Shown here: positions 1 through 9,700 of the stretch, piece after piece | Layout: every line of letters starts with the position of its first letter | How positions within the stretch are numbered: the stretch's first letter is position 1 | Assembly: GCF_038148855.1 (NCBI RefSeq) | Contig: NZ_JBBVGR010000006.1 | Coordinates: 273,451-337,450, forward strand | Reading direction: 5' to 3' | Source: Phycobacter sedimenti | GTDB lineage: Bacteria; Pseudomonadota; Alphaproteobacteria; Rhodobacterales; Rhodobacteraceae | DNA length: 64,000 bases | Position numbers and translations under genes: made by a program | Notes under the pieces: model-generated | What the model was told of the DNA's origin: nothing | Database searches by the model: none | Seen by the model: only the letters and a program-made list of their open reading frames with translations

Positions 1-302
1 CCAAGGGCCCGCGCGCGGGCTTTGCCAAACGCGCGGCGATCAACGCGCCCATTCAGGGCACCGCCGCCGACGTGATCCGCCGCGCCATGATCCGCATGCC
101 TGACGCCATCGCCCATCTGCCCGCCAAGATGCTGTTGCAGGTGCATGACGAATTGATCTTTGAAGTGCCCGAAGCGGCAGTCGATGAAACCATCGAAACC
201 GCCCGCCGCGTCATGGAAAGCGCCGCCGACCCGGCGGTGCATCTGGATGTCAAACTGACCGTGGATGCAGGAACAGGCAACAACTGGGCCGAGGCACACT
301 GA
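1..302 (+). CDS. polA: DNA polymerase I, C-terminal fragment (5' end outside window)
   Basis: The reading frame enters from the left edge (first full codon at base 3) and ends at a TGA at 300-302, giving the last ~99 residues of a family A DNA polymerase. The visible part contains the palm-domain motif C as LLQVHDELIFEVP, with the catalytic Asp in HDE, preceded by the conserved INAPIQGTAAD stretch of the O-helix/palm region. The protein carries out Okazaki-fragment processing and repair synthesis in the cytoplasm. It is convergent with the minus-strand giant-protein operon and separated from it by about 316 bases. An internal GTG at 72 is not the start; the frame is open to the window edge. 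Confidence 0.95.
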   Translation, partial: KGPRAGFAKRAAINAPIQGTAADVIRRAMIRMPDAIAHLPAKMLLQVHDELIFEVPEAAVDETIETARRVMESAADPAVHLDVKLTVDAGTGNNWAEAH

Positions 303-618
303 TCAGGGGGGCGCACGGCAGTTGCCCTGTGTCAGGCAAAACCGACGCGCCTGCCCCATCGCGGGGCCAAATCGCGCGTTGCACGCGAGCAGCGGACCTT
401 CGTTCATAGTGCAGCGAGGGTCAGGAATAAGACCAAAGCGGGCTTCGGTCATTTTCGCGATGGCCGAAGCAATGTGAGATAGGTCAGCAAAATCCGCGAG
501 AATAGCGTCTGAGTGCGAGGTCTAGCGAACCCTATTGAGAGGAGCTCAACTTTCTACTCTCTCCTGCCCCTGGAACGGTCGAAGATGGTGATTTGTGTGG
601 TAAAGCCCGGCCCGAACA
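303..618. other. Gene-free convergent spacer after polA
   Basis: This 316-base spacer separates polA from the convergent giant-protein operon. I see no convincing gene, RNA or strong terminator. Around 390-405 the string AGCGGACCTTCG matches the core of the dispersed repeat at 39472 and 41576, but the match does not extend clearly, so it is at most an eroded fragment. Confidence 0.5.
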
Positions 619-1413
619 CTACTCGCAATGCTCCAAATCAACCCCCTTTATCCGTGGCTCTGCAATATTTATGACTTCCGCATCTTGTGGATCGCTTGAT
701 GCCGACCAAGTCACGTAATTGGTAAGCGTCGCATCGTCGTGTTTGAAAACCCCGGCTTTCACTTCTGCCATGCCCGGTGCTTCGACACGCACATTGTATG
801 GAGTTTCCTCATCGACCGCGCGTTCACGCGACACAAGCAGGTCTCTGAAGCCTGCATTACGATTAAGAGCTATACGATAGCGACCGGGGCACGGGTTCGA
901 AAAATGCAGCCAGAAACCCGAGCGATCCACGCCATTTTCGTCGATACGCGTCATGGCAGTAGAACGAGCGTCACTAAACCCGGCACCAAACACATGCGTC
1001 CAGAAGATCCTGTGACGGAACCTGAACTGCATATCGCCAAAGTCACCGGTCTGACGCAAGCGTCCGGTCGACATTCGATAACTCAGCCAATCATTGCTCT
1101 CCGATGGTGCGAATTCAATGATGGGCTCCAATGTCACATTCGCAGCCTCTCCGCCATTCCAATCCACCCAGATTTGAAGAAATCTGTCGCCTCCGCCGCC
1201 CCTTGACCCGATATCAAGGGGTAAAGTCGAAAAGATCAGAAACAGGAAAAAGGCTGCGCCAAAACCGCCAGACACCATATCTACAAAGCTGAAACCAAAT
1301 GTATCCGGCTCCGGTTCCGCATCCAGGCCCACGATCATTTCGTCCCAATTCCTCTGGGGCAAAGGGTCCGTAGCCTCAGGCACCGTTTCAATTCTGTCAT
1401 GCTGCTCCGCCAT
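619..1413 (-). CDS. ExbD/MotB-like single-pass membrane protein, subunit 2
   Basis: A 264-residue protein, last gene of the four-gene minus-strand operon. After about 40 cytoplasmic residues there is one membrane segment (about 41-64) that opens with FSFVDMVSGGFG, placing an Asp (D45) at the start of the helix just as the proton-carrying Asp of MotB, ExbD and TolR is placed. The rest (about 65-264) would lie in the periplasm and has no OmpA-type peptidoglycan-binding motif that I can see. I chose ATG 1413 (start MAEQHDRIET) because an AGGA lies 9 bases upstream and it begins 4 bases past the stop of the preceding gene; a GTG at 1446 would add 11 residues and overlap that gene by 29 bases. The periplasmic domain is unrelated by eye to that of the neighbouring paralogue. 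Function is inferred from topology and context only. Confidence 0.7.
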   Translation of the reverse strand: MAEQHDRIETVPEATDPLPQRNWDEMIVGLDAEPEPDTFGFSFVDMVSGGFGAAFFLFLIFSTLPLDIGSRGGGGDRFLQIWVDWNGGEAANVTLEPIIEFAPSESNDWLSYRMSTGRLRQTGDFGDMQFRFRHRIFWTHVFGAGFSDARSTAMTRIDENGVDRSGFWLHFSNPCPGRYRIALNRNAGFRDLLVSRERAVDEETPYNVRVEAPGMAEVKAGVFKHDDATLTNYVTWSASSDPQDAEVINIAEPRIKGVDLEHCE

Positions 1414-1417
1414 GGCC

Positions 1418-1993
1418 TCAGTTCCTGCTGTCCGGCTTAAATTCACCGGATTGACTCAGGGTGGCAAATCGCGACGTACCAGTACCGCGCGAAGGCAAAA
1501 TGTCAAAGGCGATCCGTTCCGAATACCGATTTCCGACCAAAACCCGCATAGTCACATTTCGTGCGGGCCGCGCCGAGACAAGCTCCAAGCGCTGCGCAGT
1601 GAAACCCTTCGGTAGATAGACAAAAGCACGGCAGTTTTTTCCCGGATTTCCGGCCTGAGGACGGGACAGCCAATACTCAGTCGCCGCATCGGCGCGCTCT
1701 CCTGCGCCCAATCGAATAGACGAAACCACCCGGCAATCGTCCGCCTCAAATATCAGGGTTACAGACATACCACTGTCAAACACACGATCAAACGCGCTAT
1801 CTGCAAGCGCGATATTCGCCACCCGGTCCGCGTCATCTTTTCGCGACACAGTCGGGTCCAATTTTACCAAAACAAGGAAGATGACGAACAAGGCGATTGC
1901 CGCGCCAAAGACGCAGGTCAGTGCATCGGCAAGCGACATGATAAATGTCGAATCGTCGTGCTCTTCTCCAGGATCTCGGAACGCTTCAGCCAT
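1418..1993 (-). CDS. ExbD/MotB-like single-pass membrane protein, subunit 1
   Basis: A 191-residue protein with a short N-terminal tail and one membrane helix (about 16-44) containing SLADALTCVFGAA. The Ala-Asp pair (D23) followed by a hydrophobic helix is the hallmark of MotB-type stator proteins, where the Asp takes up protons. The remaining ~145 residues are predicted periplasmic and end without an OmpA domain. It starts 8 bases after the ExbB/MotA-like gene and is followed directly by a second protein of the same topology, so the complex could contain two non-identical MotB-like chains. No symbol is justified; an ordinary exbD or tolR is unlikely because the periplasmic part is longer and of different sequence. 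Confidence 0.72.
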   Translation of the reverse strand: MAEAFRDPGEEHDDSTFIMSLADALTCVFGAAIALFVIFLVLVKLDPTVSRKDDADRVANIALADSAFDRVFDSGMSVTLIFEADDCRVVSSIRLGAGERADAATEYWLSRPQAGNPGKNCRAFVYLPKGFTAQRLELVSARPARNVTMRVLVGNRYSERIAFDILPSRGTGTSRFATLSQSGEFKPDSRN

Positions 1994-2001
1994 CGATCAT
2001 G

Positions 2002-3795
2002 TCACTTACCACTAGCTTCGGTCGTACTTCTGGCAAGCCTCATGTTCTCGACGCGAGATACCGTCACTTCGCCCAGACGCTGTTCGGCGGCGACCACAAG
2101 GCTCAGAACTACACCGAGGAGCAACGCAATCAAGGTAGTGGCAAACGCAAGGCCAAGGTCAGTCGAAAGCGCGCTGATGGCTGCAGAACGTTCATTGATT
2201 GTACTTGCCCAAACGATCTGATCTGCACCTGTCAAACTAAGCATGATGCCGCGCACCGTGCCGATGAAACCAATCGCCGGCATAATTGTAGCCACAAGTT
2301 TTAAAGGCCAACGGCTCGAACGCAGGCTGAATAATACCGGTACATGACTATCGGCTGGAACAAACCACAGTTCCTCTTTCAAGTAGGCCCAGATCAAGGC
2401 GGCACAACGCACCACCGCAACAAACAAGCCGAAAAGAAAAAGGCTCAGCATCGCATACTGCTCGTAACCGGTCACTAGTGTCAGCCAAAAACGCTCATCC
2501 CGAGTTGAATCGGCTGTACGGATGCGACCTGCCACATAAAGGGCGATTTCTTCTCGCTGACGAAACGCATCAAACAGTTGCTGTGCTTCTTCGATTTCGA
2601 ACGCATCGTCTGCATTACTTGGACCCAGAGAAGGGCCACCGGGATTACCTTCGTCGGGCTTTTCGGTTTTGGTTGTCAAAACCGAACAGCGACCGCTCAG
2701 ATCCCCGTCTTCGCTGCGCAAATAGCTGCCAATTTGTTTGGCTTCCACTTCGCGCCGCCAATCCAGATAGCCTGCTGCAGTCATGTTTTCCTGCGTATCG
2801 TAAACCTGCCCACTAATTAAAAGCGCCGTCAGGATCTCTTCATCACGATACGGGGTCGGAATTTCCATGCGACGGGAATTGCGGAGCGTGTCAAAGCCTC
2901 GGCTTCTGTCGTGAATGTCCACCAAATCGCTGCGAGAAAACTCGTAGAGCCGCAATGGCGACAATTCGTTAATCGCTGCTTTGAGCTCTTCCGCGGCCCC
3001 CATATCTTCGTTCTTAAGGTTGGGGGCCTTGGTCGGATCGATAGCCGGGTGACCAGCGGTTAGATCTCGTGCCTGGACATCAGCCAGGGTAACCGCGAGC
3101 ATCCAATCCAACGCGGCATCTTGCCTTTCGATCTCGCGTTTTTTTGCATTGTCGGTTGAGGCCAACTGTCCTGCGACGCCACAAGGGCGACTCAAGGAAC
3201 GCAAAAGCCCGAAACTTGTTTCATTCATTCGGTCAGCGCCCCGCAGAAAATCCACCGTCATCGCCGTTGCGCGATCGGTTTCCGAGGCTGCAATCAAAGA
3301 CGTTGGGTTGGGAAAATTGCGTTCGTTCAGCAGATTGGTTTCCCGCAAAAGTGACCAGATTGTCAGCCAACTGAGTTGCCCGCGTGGCCGCATCCCTGGG
3401 TCACCTTGGCGGCCATTCTCCAGGGAAAGAGCTACTAGGTTGGGCCCGCGGCAATCCGCTTGAACCAGTCCCGGCACGCGGGCGCATAAGTCTTCGATCA
3501 CATCAACTTGCGCAGTGGAGGCAACAAGGTTGCGCTGCATCCTGTCCTGCAGTTTGCCATAAATCACATCGCCAATCAAAAGTGCCAAGGCCAGCAGTCC
3601 AACAGTCGGAACCGCAGGCAAACCCAGATCTGGCCTTAGGTTTCGAGTGTTCTCGAATAAAATCATTAGAAGGACGCAACCCACGACCAAGAAAACCATC
3701 GCGAAGTGCCCAATAAGGACTGCAGCCGAGAGCATGATGGCGGGCATCAGTGCGTACAGGAATACATACTGAAGCTTCTTGAAACGGTCGGTCAT
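2002..3795 (-). CDS. ExbB/TolQ/MotA-like proton channel protein with a large insert
   Basis: A 597-residue membrane protein. The C-terminal ~100 residues hold the diagnostic core of the ExbB/TolQ/MotA family: PAIGFIGTVRGIML near residue 506 and, near 535-565, STDLGLAFATTLIALLLGVV, where the paired Thr line the proton path. Another membrane segment lies at about 435-460. The N-terminus carries three hydrophobic segments within residues ~9-90, and about 330 residues separate them from the channel core, much larger than ordinary ExbB (about 240) or MotA (about 290). The ATG overlaps the stop of the giant gene by 4 bases (ATGA), so translation is probably coupled. Context with two MotB-like proteins supports a PMF-driven motor; the partner of the motor is probably the giant exported protein. 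Confidence 0.78.
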   Translation of the reverse strand: MTDRFKKLQYVFLYALMPAIMLSAAVLIGHFAMVFLVVGCVLLMILFENTRNLRPDLGLPAVPTVGLLALALLIGDVIYGKLQDRMQRNLVASTAQVDVIEDLCARVPGLVQADCRGPNLVALSLENGRQGDPGMRPRGQLSWLTIWSLLRETNLLNERNFPNPTSLIAASETDRATAMTVDFLRGADRMNETSFGLLRSLSRPCGVAGQLASTDNAKKREIERQDAALDWMLAVTLADVQARDLTAGHPAIDPTKAPNLKNEDMGAAEELKAAINELSPLRLYEFSRSDLVDIHDRSRGFDTLRNSRRMEIPTPYRDEEILTALLISGQVYDTQENMTAAGYLDWRREVEAKQIGSYLRSEDGDLSGRCSVLTTKTEKPDEGNPGGPSLGPSNADDAFEIEEAQQLFDAFRQREEIALYVAGRIRTADSTRDERFWLTLVTGYEQYAMLSLFLFGLFVAVVRCAALIWAYLKEELWFVPADSHVPVLFSLRSSRWPLKLVATIMPAIGFIGTVRGIMLSLTGADQIVWASTINERSAAISALSTDLGLAFATTLIALLLGVVLSLVVAAEQRLGEVTVSRVENMRLARSTTEASGK

Positions 3796-6700
3796 TGAAA
3801 TGGCTCCGGACAGGTGGAATTCGGCAAACGCACCAAAGGATCGGGCAGTGCGCGCAATCCGGTATGGCGACGGTCAAAAATCGCGGGTTGGGTCAGTGCC
3901 AGCCTTACAGCACCTATTTCCAACATCTCGTCACTGGGAACAGAGGGTGATTGCACGGCACCCAGCGCGGTCGCTATTTCAGCGCCCGTGACGCAGCGGC
4001 GTCTGATATGAGGTAAGATTTCAGCCCCATCAAGCGACAGAGACGTATCCCACAACGTATCTAAGGCAAGCTGTTTGGACGTGACTTGGTCCAGAAGAAT
4101 ATGAATTTTTTGATTGGGCAGTTTGTCCTGGCCCTGCTCAACAAAGGCCCAACTCTGAGACTGTTTACGCGCATCCAGTCCCATCAGGACTTCCCAGCCG
4201 CCATCCGATTTCGGCAACCTGCGTACTTCTTCCCAAATCCCTGCCAACATTGCTGCTTTGGCCGGTGTTTTCCCTTCTTCGAGGCGTAAGCTGCCTCCGG
4301 GTGCGGGAACAGACAGTGGAAAACTCAGTTCACGTATATGCAGCGATGCACCAGGCGCACTTTGCCAAATCCAACTGTGCGTCTCATGTGTTGGTTTGGC
4401 GGTCCGACTTTGTCCCCTTTGCTCTTTCCCAGAAGACAGTACTCCGAGCACCAAGTAGTCGTCCGCTTCGGCAGACAAGATTTCCGGACGTCTGCCATGA
4501 GTCAGCCATAGACTAAGCGCGTGTGCCAAGATGGCCGGCCTTTGGAGATAGCGCGCCAGCGGATCGTCAGCGGCCAATACGAGCGGCGTTACCAGTGACC
4601 ATCCGTCCCCGACTGCTGCTTCCCGCATCATAATGTGCCAGTTCAGCGTCGCGCCCGAAGCATCAGTCTCTTTCCAAACTTCCGGTTGATAAACCCGATC
4701 TTCTTTGCCCGTTATGTTCGGCAGAACGATCTCTGCCATCTGGCTGAAACCCAGTGTATTCTCAAGGCCAGCCACTTTCGGCGCCACTTGACTTACGAGC
4801 AACTGATAGACGACATCCGCAGTCAATAGGTCTGCTACTGCGTATCCAGTGTTTTCCGGTTTGGCGACCTCAATAAGTCCGGAGCCCACGCACAGCCGCT
4901 GGATCTCGGCCGAATTAGCAACAGCCTGCGCCAGTATCTCTCCTGACGGGCATCTCGGCGCAATCAAATAGGTCTGGCCTCCGTCACCCAAAAACCAGTC
5001 TCCCCAGATCGATAGCGTCCATCCGTCAATCTCGACACAAGCCAGATACGTTGAAAGGTTGATCGCGCCGTCCAAAGGTTCTGGCCGCACAGCGCCCGGC
5101 ACAACGTTTGGAATTGTGCGAAAACGATACGCAGAGGGGAGTGTATCTTCGCAACGCCTCCATCCGACATAACCGCGGTCCGTGCCCACCAGTGCCTTGT
5201 TCAATTGATAGGCAACGCCTTTTTTTTCGCAAAGTTCTTGAATGGTGGATTGCGTGTACAAACGCCACCAGCCCCAAGTGTCCTCCGGTTTCCGTATCTC
5301 CCAACTGAACGCAGGTCTTATTTGATCGCCCTGTCGCACGGAATGAATGTAATAACGTGCGTCGATGGCATCCCTCAATTCTGTGCTGCCCGGCGTACCA
5401 ATGATTTTTTCACAGATATTTGCCGCTACTTGCTGCCCCCAAGGGGTCGGCTGAGGGGCGCCCTGGCCATCGCCTTGCGGCGGTGGTGCGCCCTCTTCAT
5501 TTTGCAGCACAGCTATTGTGCCGGTATGGGTGCCATGATCGTGATTTTCCTCACCGTCATCAGCCTTTGCGGCATCGCCACCGCTCTCACCATCATGTAC
5601 CGTTTGCGTTGACCCATCACCACTCATCACCGAAACCGTGATGTTTGTTGGATCGATGTTCAACAAGTCCTCCAAGCTGATGTCCAAAAGCGATTTCAAC
5701 AAATCGATCAGATATTGCGGGGTCATAGTTTCCACCGAGGGCGTGACCGCTTTGGTACTGATGCCCAAGAAACGCAGCGACACTTGTACACGTCGCAGAT
5801 CTGCATCCAGATTAGCGCCACCCGGTTTCCAACCAAATAGGTTTAGCGCAAGACCAGCACCTACGTTCGGGTTTTTGAAGTCCAGATCGGTAATGGCGTT
5901 CACATTGCCTTCGCCAATCAACATACGCTCCCAAACCGTCAACTCAGCCAAGTGTTCACGACCTGAACCATCGCCACAGGCTTTGACACAGAACGTGAGA
6001 TCAGATCGCGACAAGTCTATCCCCAGAACGCCAAGTTCCGATTTGGCTAGGAAACGTTTGTTGCCCCCATCCAGGTCCAAATCTGCGTCGAAACTCAGCA
6101 CATCGCGGATGGCATCGGTTGTCTTCGCATCAAGCGTCGCGCGCACTTGGCTCAGATCCAAAACCCCTGTGGATTTAAATATTTCCAGTGCGCTCAGAAC
6201 AACGAGATCACCCTTTGCGGTGAATTTCGGCTTGTCGATTTCGCTCAAATCAAGCAGCGCGCGCAGTTTAACCAGATGCGCCAGTTGCGGTTCAAAAGCA
6301 GTAAGATCGGCACCAATTTCCAATCCGGATTTGCCGCCATTTTCACCGGTGTAAAGGCTGACCAGCACTTTGGACATGGCCACGACCCCAAGGTAAATCG
6401 GCGCTGACATGCCACCCGTGATTTTCTCGCCAATGCTGACGCCACTTTCGCTGATCACGACCCTGCTGGCCCCGACAACCAGACCGGGTTCAATCGGCAC
6501 CTCGGCTTTGACACCAAAGACCAGCCCCCATTCACGGCCCAAGTCGTCCAGTCGGCCGAATCGAGGATTTTCGATTTTCACAGTGTCTTCAGGAACATAG
6601 TCCAACAGCTGCGCTACCACGCCTTCGATCGCGGCCGCCTGCAGTTGGCTTTCATCAATTGCAATGCGAACCGCATCCAACCCCCGATCCAGCCGGATTT

Positions 6701-9700
6701 CCACACTTCCCGGCACAACGATACCGAAGGCCTCCACCCTGATGCCTGCTGAAATCCGAGGTTGGTCACTGAATAAATCGATGTCCAATGTGTTCGGGTC
6801 AAAGTTAACGGTACCCATGCCAGGCACCTCCAGATCGCTGACAACATCCGCAATATGCTCTCGCAGTTCTTTTGCTGCAGCTGCTCCGAGCGCCTGTTTG
6901 AGAAGTGTCTCCACATCGCTGTCCAAGCGCAGGAAGTTCTGCCGCGGCAAGGTGATCGACCCAATCAAAGGCACGTCATTGAGCGCAAAATCAGCAGCGA
7001 TCAGATCATGACCTATTTTGACATTCCGAAGTTCGAAATATGGTTGCAAAGCCTCTGGAGTGACCGTTGTTATCCGGCATCGTAAAATGTGCCCAAGCGT
7101 TTCCTGATCGATGGCCCGCATCCCACGAAAATCGAGTTTTACTCCGTTTTCTGCCTTAAGCCGGATGCCATTTACTTCTTTAGTCTGCAGACCCTCACAG
7201 GTTCCAATTGGCGAACCGGGGCCTGGATCGACTTCCAAAGTGAACTGGAGCGGTATTTGTTGATCCATCGCCGCCTGCAACACCCTATTGGCTGCGTGCG
7301 CCGTAAACGGTACCCCCAGAACATCAATCGATTGAGAATGTAACGTCGTGTTCACTTCGGTTGTAAGTGTCTCGGCAACGCACGCCGCTGCGGTTCCCAG
7401 CAGTGTTTCAGCTTCGGAGCCAAGCGCGCTTTGGGCCGCCGCAATGAAATCTGAGCCCATGGGAACAGACACAGCGGCGCGCACAGGGCAGCCCTCAATC
7501 TGGGCTTCATAAGACACGTTAAAGAAAAGCTGGCCGCCTTTTACTTCTGGTGCAACGGCAATCACCGCGTCTTCCGGACCGCCCAGTGTATCAATAAAAG
7601 TCGCGAAATACCCTGCGATGCGGGCGTTCACCTCGTCCATGCCCGACTTCTCGAAGACGATACGTTGTTTCTTAAGTCCGTCACTGCCAAACACAAACTC
7701 GACCCCGGCGCGCACGGATAACGCGGTGCTGTCCGGCTCCTGAGGCAAACGCGCGCTCAATTCATACATCACTCGCATGCCCAAAGACGGACGCGTCCAA
7801 TCCAGTCCAAAGGATACATCCGGGCTGCCATCTGCACGCCGCATCGGCCCGAACCGTACTGGCGACGCGTTGTAGTCGCTTTCTTTTGCCGGCAGTCGCA
7901 GCCCGATGAGAAAACTCTCAAACCTGCCCAGCTCGTGAGCCATGTCTGAGCGGATTTTGTCGTCTGCTGCCTTGATCATCTCCGGCAAAAGTGCCTTCCA
8001 CGTTCCGCCGTCGCGCAGCGGTACGTTGATTTCCCCCAAAGCAATACGGGCAACAGTCAAATTCCCAACCAAGGTCATTGTTTGCGTGGAGCCATCGTCT
8101 CCGAAATCCACACGGTTCAGGGAAAAATTGACAAACTCGGGCAGGCCCAGTTGACGCAGTGTTTTGGTCAACCTCGCCGGATCCGGAATGATGTCGTCTT
8201 CGTTGACCGCACCTGAAACTTGCAGTCCACAATTGGCAATGTCCTCTTCATCGCAAGTCGGCGGAGCGCGCAGGTTCCGAAATGTTATGCCCAAGCTGGC
8301 CAACTCGGGTTCATCCACAATTGCTTCATCGCCCAAAAGTTTCGAAGCCGCGCAGGTCGCGCTGTCTGTTACGGTGCTACCCGGATCAAATACTTGTACG
8401 CCACAGCTTCCCTGCGCACCGGCTCCAGCCGGGCTCCGCAGGCTAGGCAATCGCACCACCAGATCGCCACGATACACGTCTTCTGCGCTCGTCTCCGACA
8501 GGCGCAAGCCGACGTCACCACCAAGGGCAAGTCCCCCCAAGTCGACATCATTGAGATTAATTCCGGCTGCAGGGGACGCTCCAGTTGGCGTCAGGAAGAA
8601 CGTGTTCTGCGCAAATCGCCCTGCGGCGGGTTTTGCTGGGCTCGGTTCTGTTACTTCGATTTGCCAAGCCTTTTCCATAGGTCGGAAAAGCGCCGCCAAG
8701 GGTGCTTCGAATTCTGTGAGAAAATTATCCAGAGCAGCAGCACCAAAGGCTTCGGAATAGGTTTGTCTGTCACCGCCTTTGCCTAAGGTCCCATCCATTC
8801 CGCCAATGCTGTCTGCACCCATTAGCCGCGCTTTCGAACTTGCCGCAATTTTGTCAAAGGTCGCCTTGGTTATTCCCAAAGCGGCCAGCACTTCAGGTTG
8901 TTTGTCGCTATAGGGCTGCAGTATCTTCAAAAGAGTCAGGCGACGCTCCAACGCTGCCTGCCGCGACTTCGCATCTTGCAGTCGATCAATCACCCATTCA
9001 GGATTTGAATCCAGCGGGGACCCGGCGTTTTGTTGCACACGCAAATAAGGTGCCAAATTCGCCACCAGCGAGCGCAAACGCGTTGAATTTCCCAAAACAA
9101 CAATGTGCTTTTCTGATGACCAATAGCTTTGCAACAGAGGCGCTTGGCCCGTGGTGACCCAAGCGTCGAATTGATCTCGGCGCGCTCTTAGCGCGGCGCA
9201 AATCGCAGGATCACTTCCGTCCGGGGTTGCATCTGGGTTCAATGCGCCTCCGGCACCCAACTCGAATGCCAAGATCAAAGAGGTGCCACCAGACGTGGTA
9301 ACCGTATTTGCGCGTCTAGGCAGATCCATCACACCAGCAACCGGCGTCTGCTCAGCCCCAACCGAACAGTTCCAGAAAACATCCTCGCCAAAACTGTCAG
9401 ACAAAAGCAACTCGGCAGCGCGACGGACATCACGCACCTCGTTTGGGTGCAGTTGATCCTGCCCCCTTCGCATCAACGCCGTGATACGCTCTTCATCGCT
9501 TGGCTTCAGGACTTCGGCAGATGGAACTGGTTCGTTTTTGCGCCGCAGATCCATTAACTGCCGCAAATATTGCAAAAAGGTATCGACGCTTTTCCCGTGT
9601 GCGATCATCACCATGGCCGAGCCGGTTGCAACACGATACCAGTAGTTCGAGAAAGTCAGTTCCTCTTTGTCGAAGAGTTTTGCATCGACGGCAGCTTGCA

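Noticed and set aside
370..520. Fourth copy of repeat R2 after polA
   Set aside because: Only a 12-base string matches; similarity does not extend.
619..3795. Ordinary Tol-Pal or TonB-ExbBD operon
   Set aside because: No tolA, tolB, pal, ybgF or tonB nearby, and the sizes and periplasmic domains differ.
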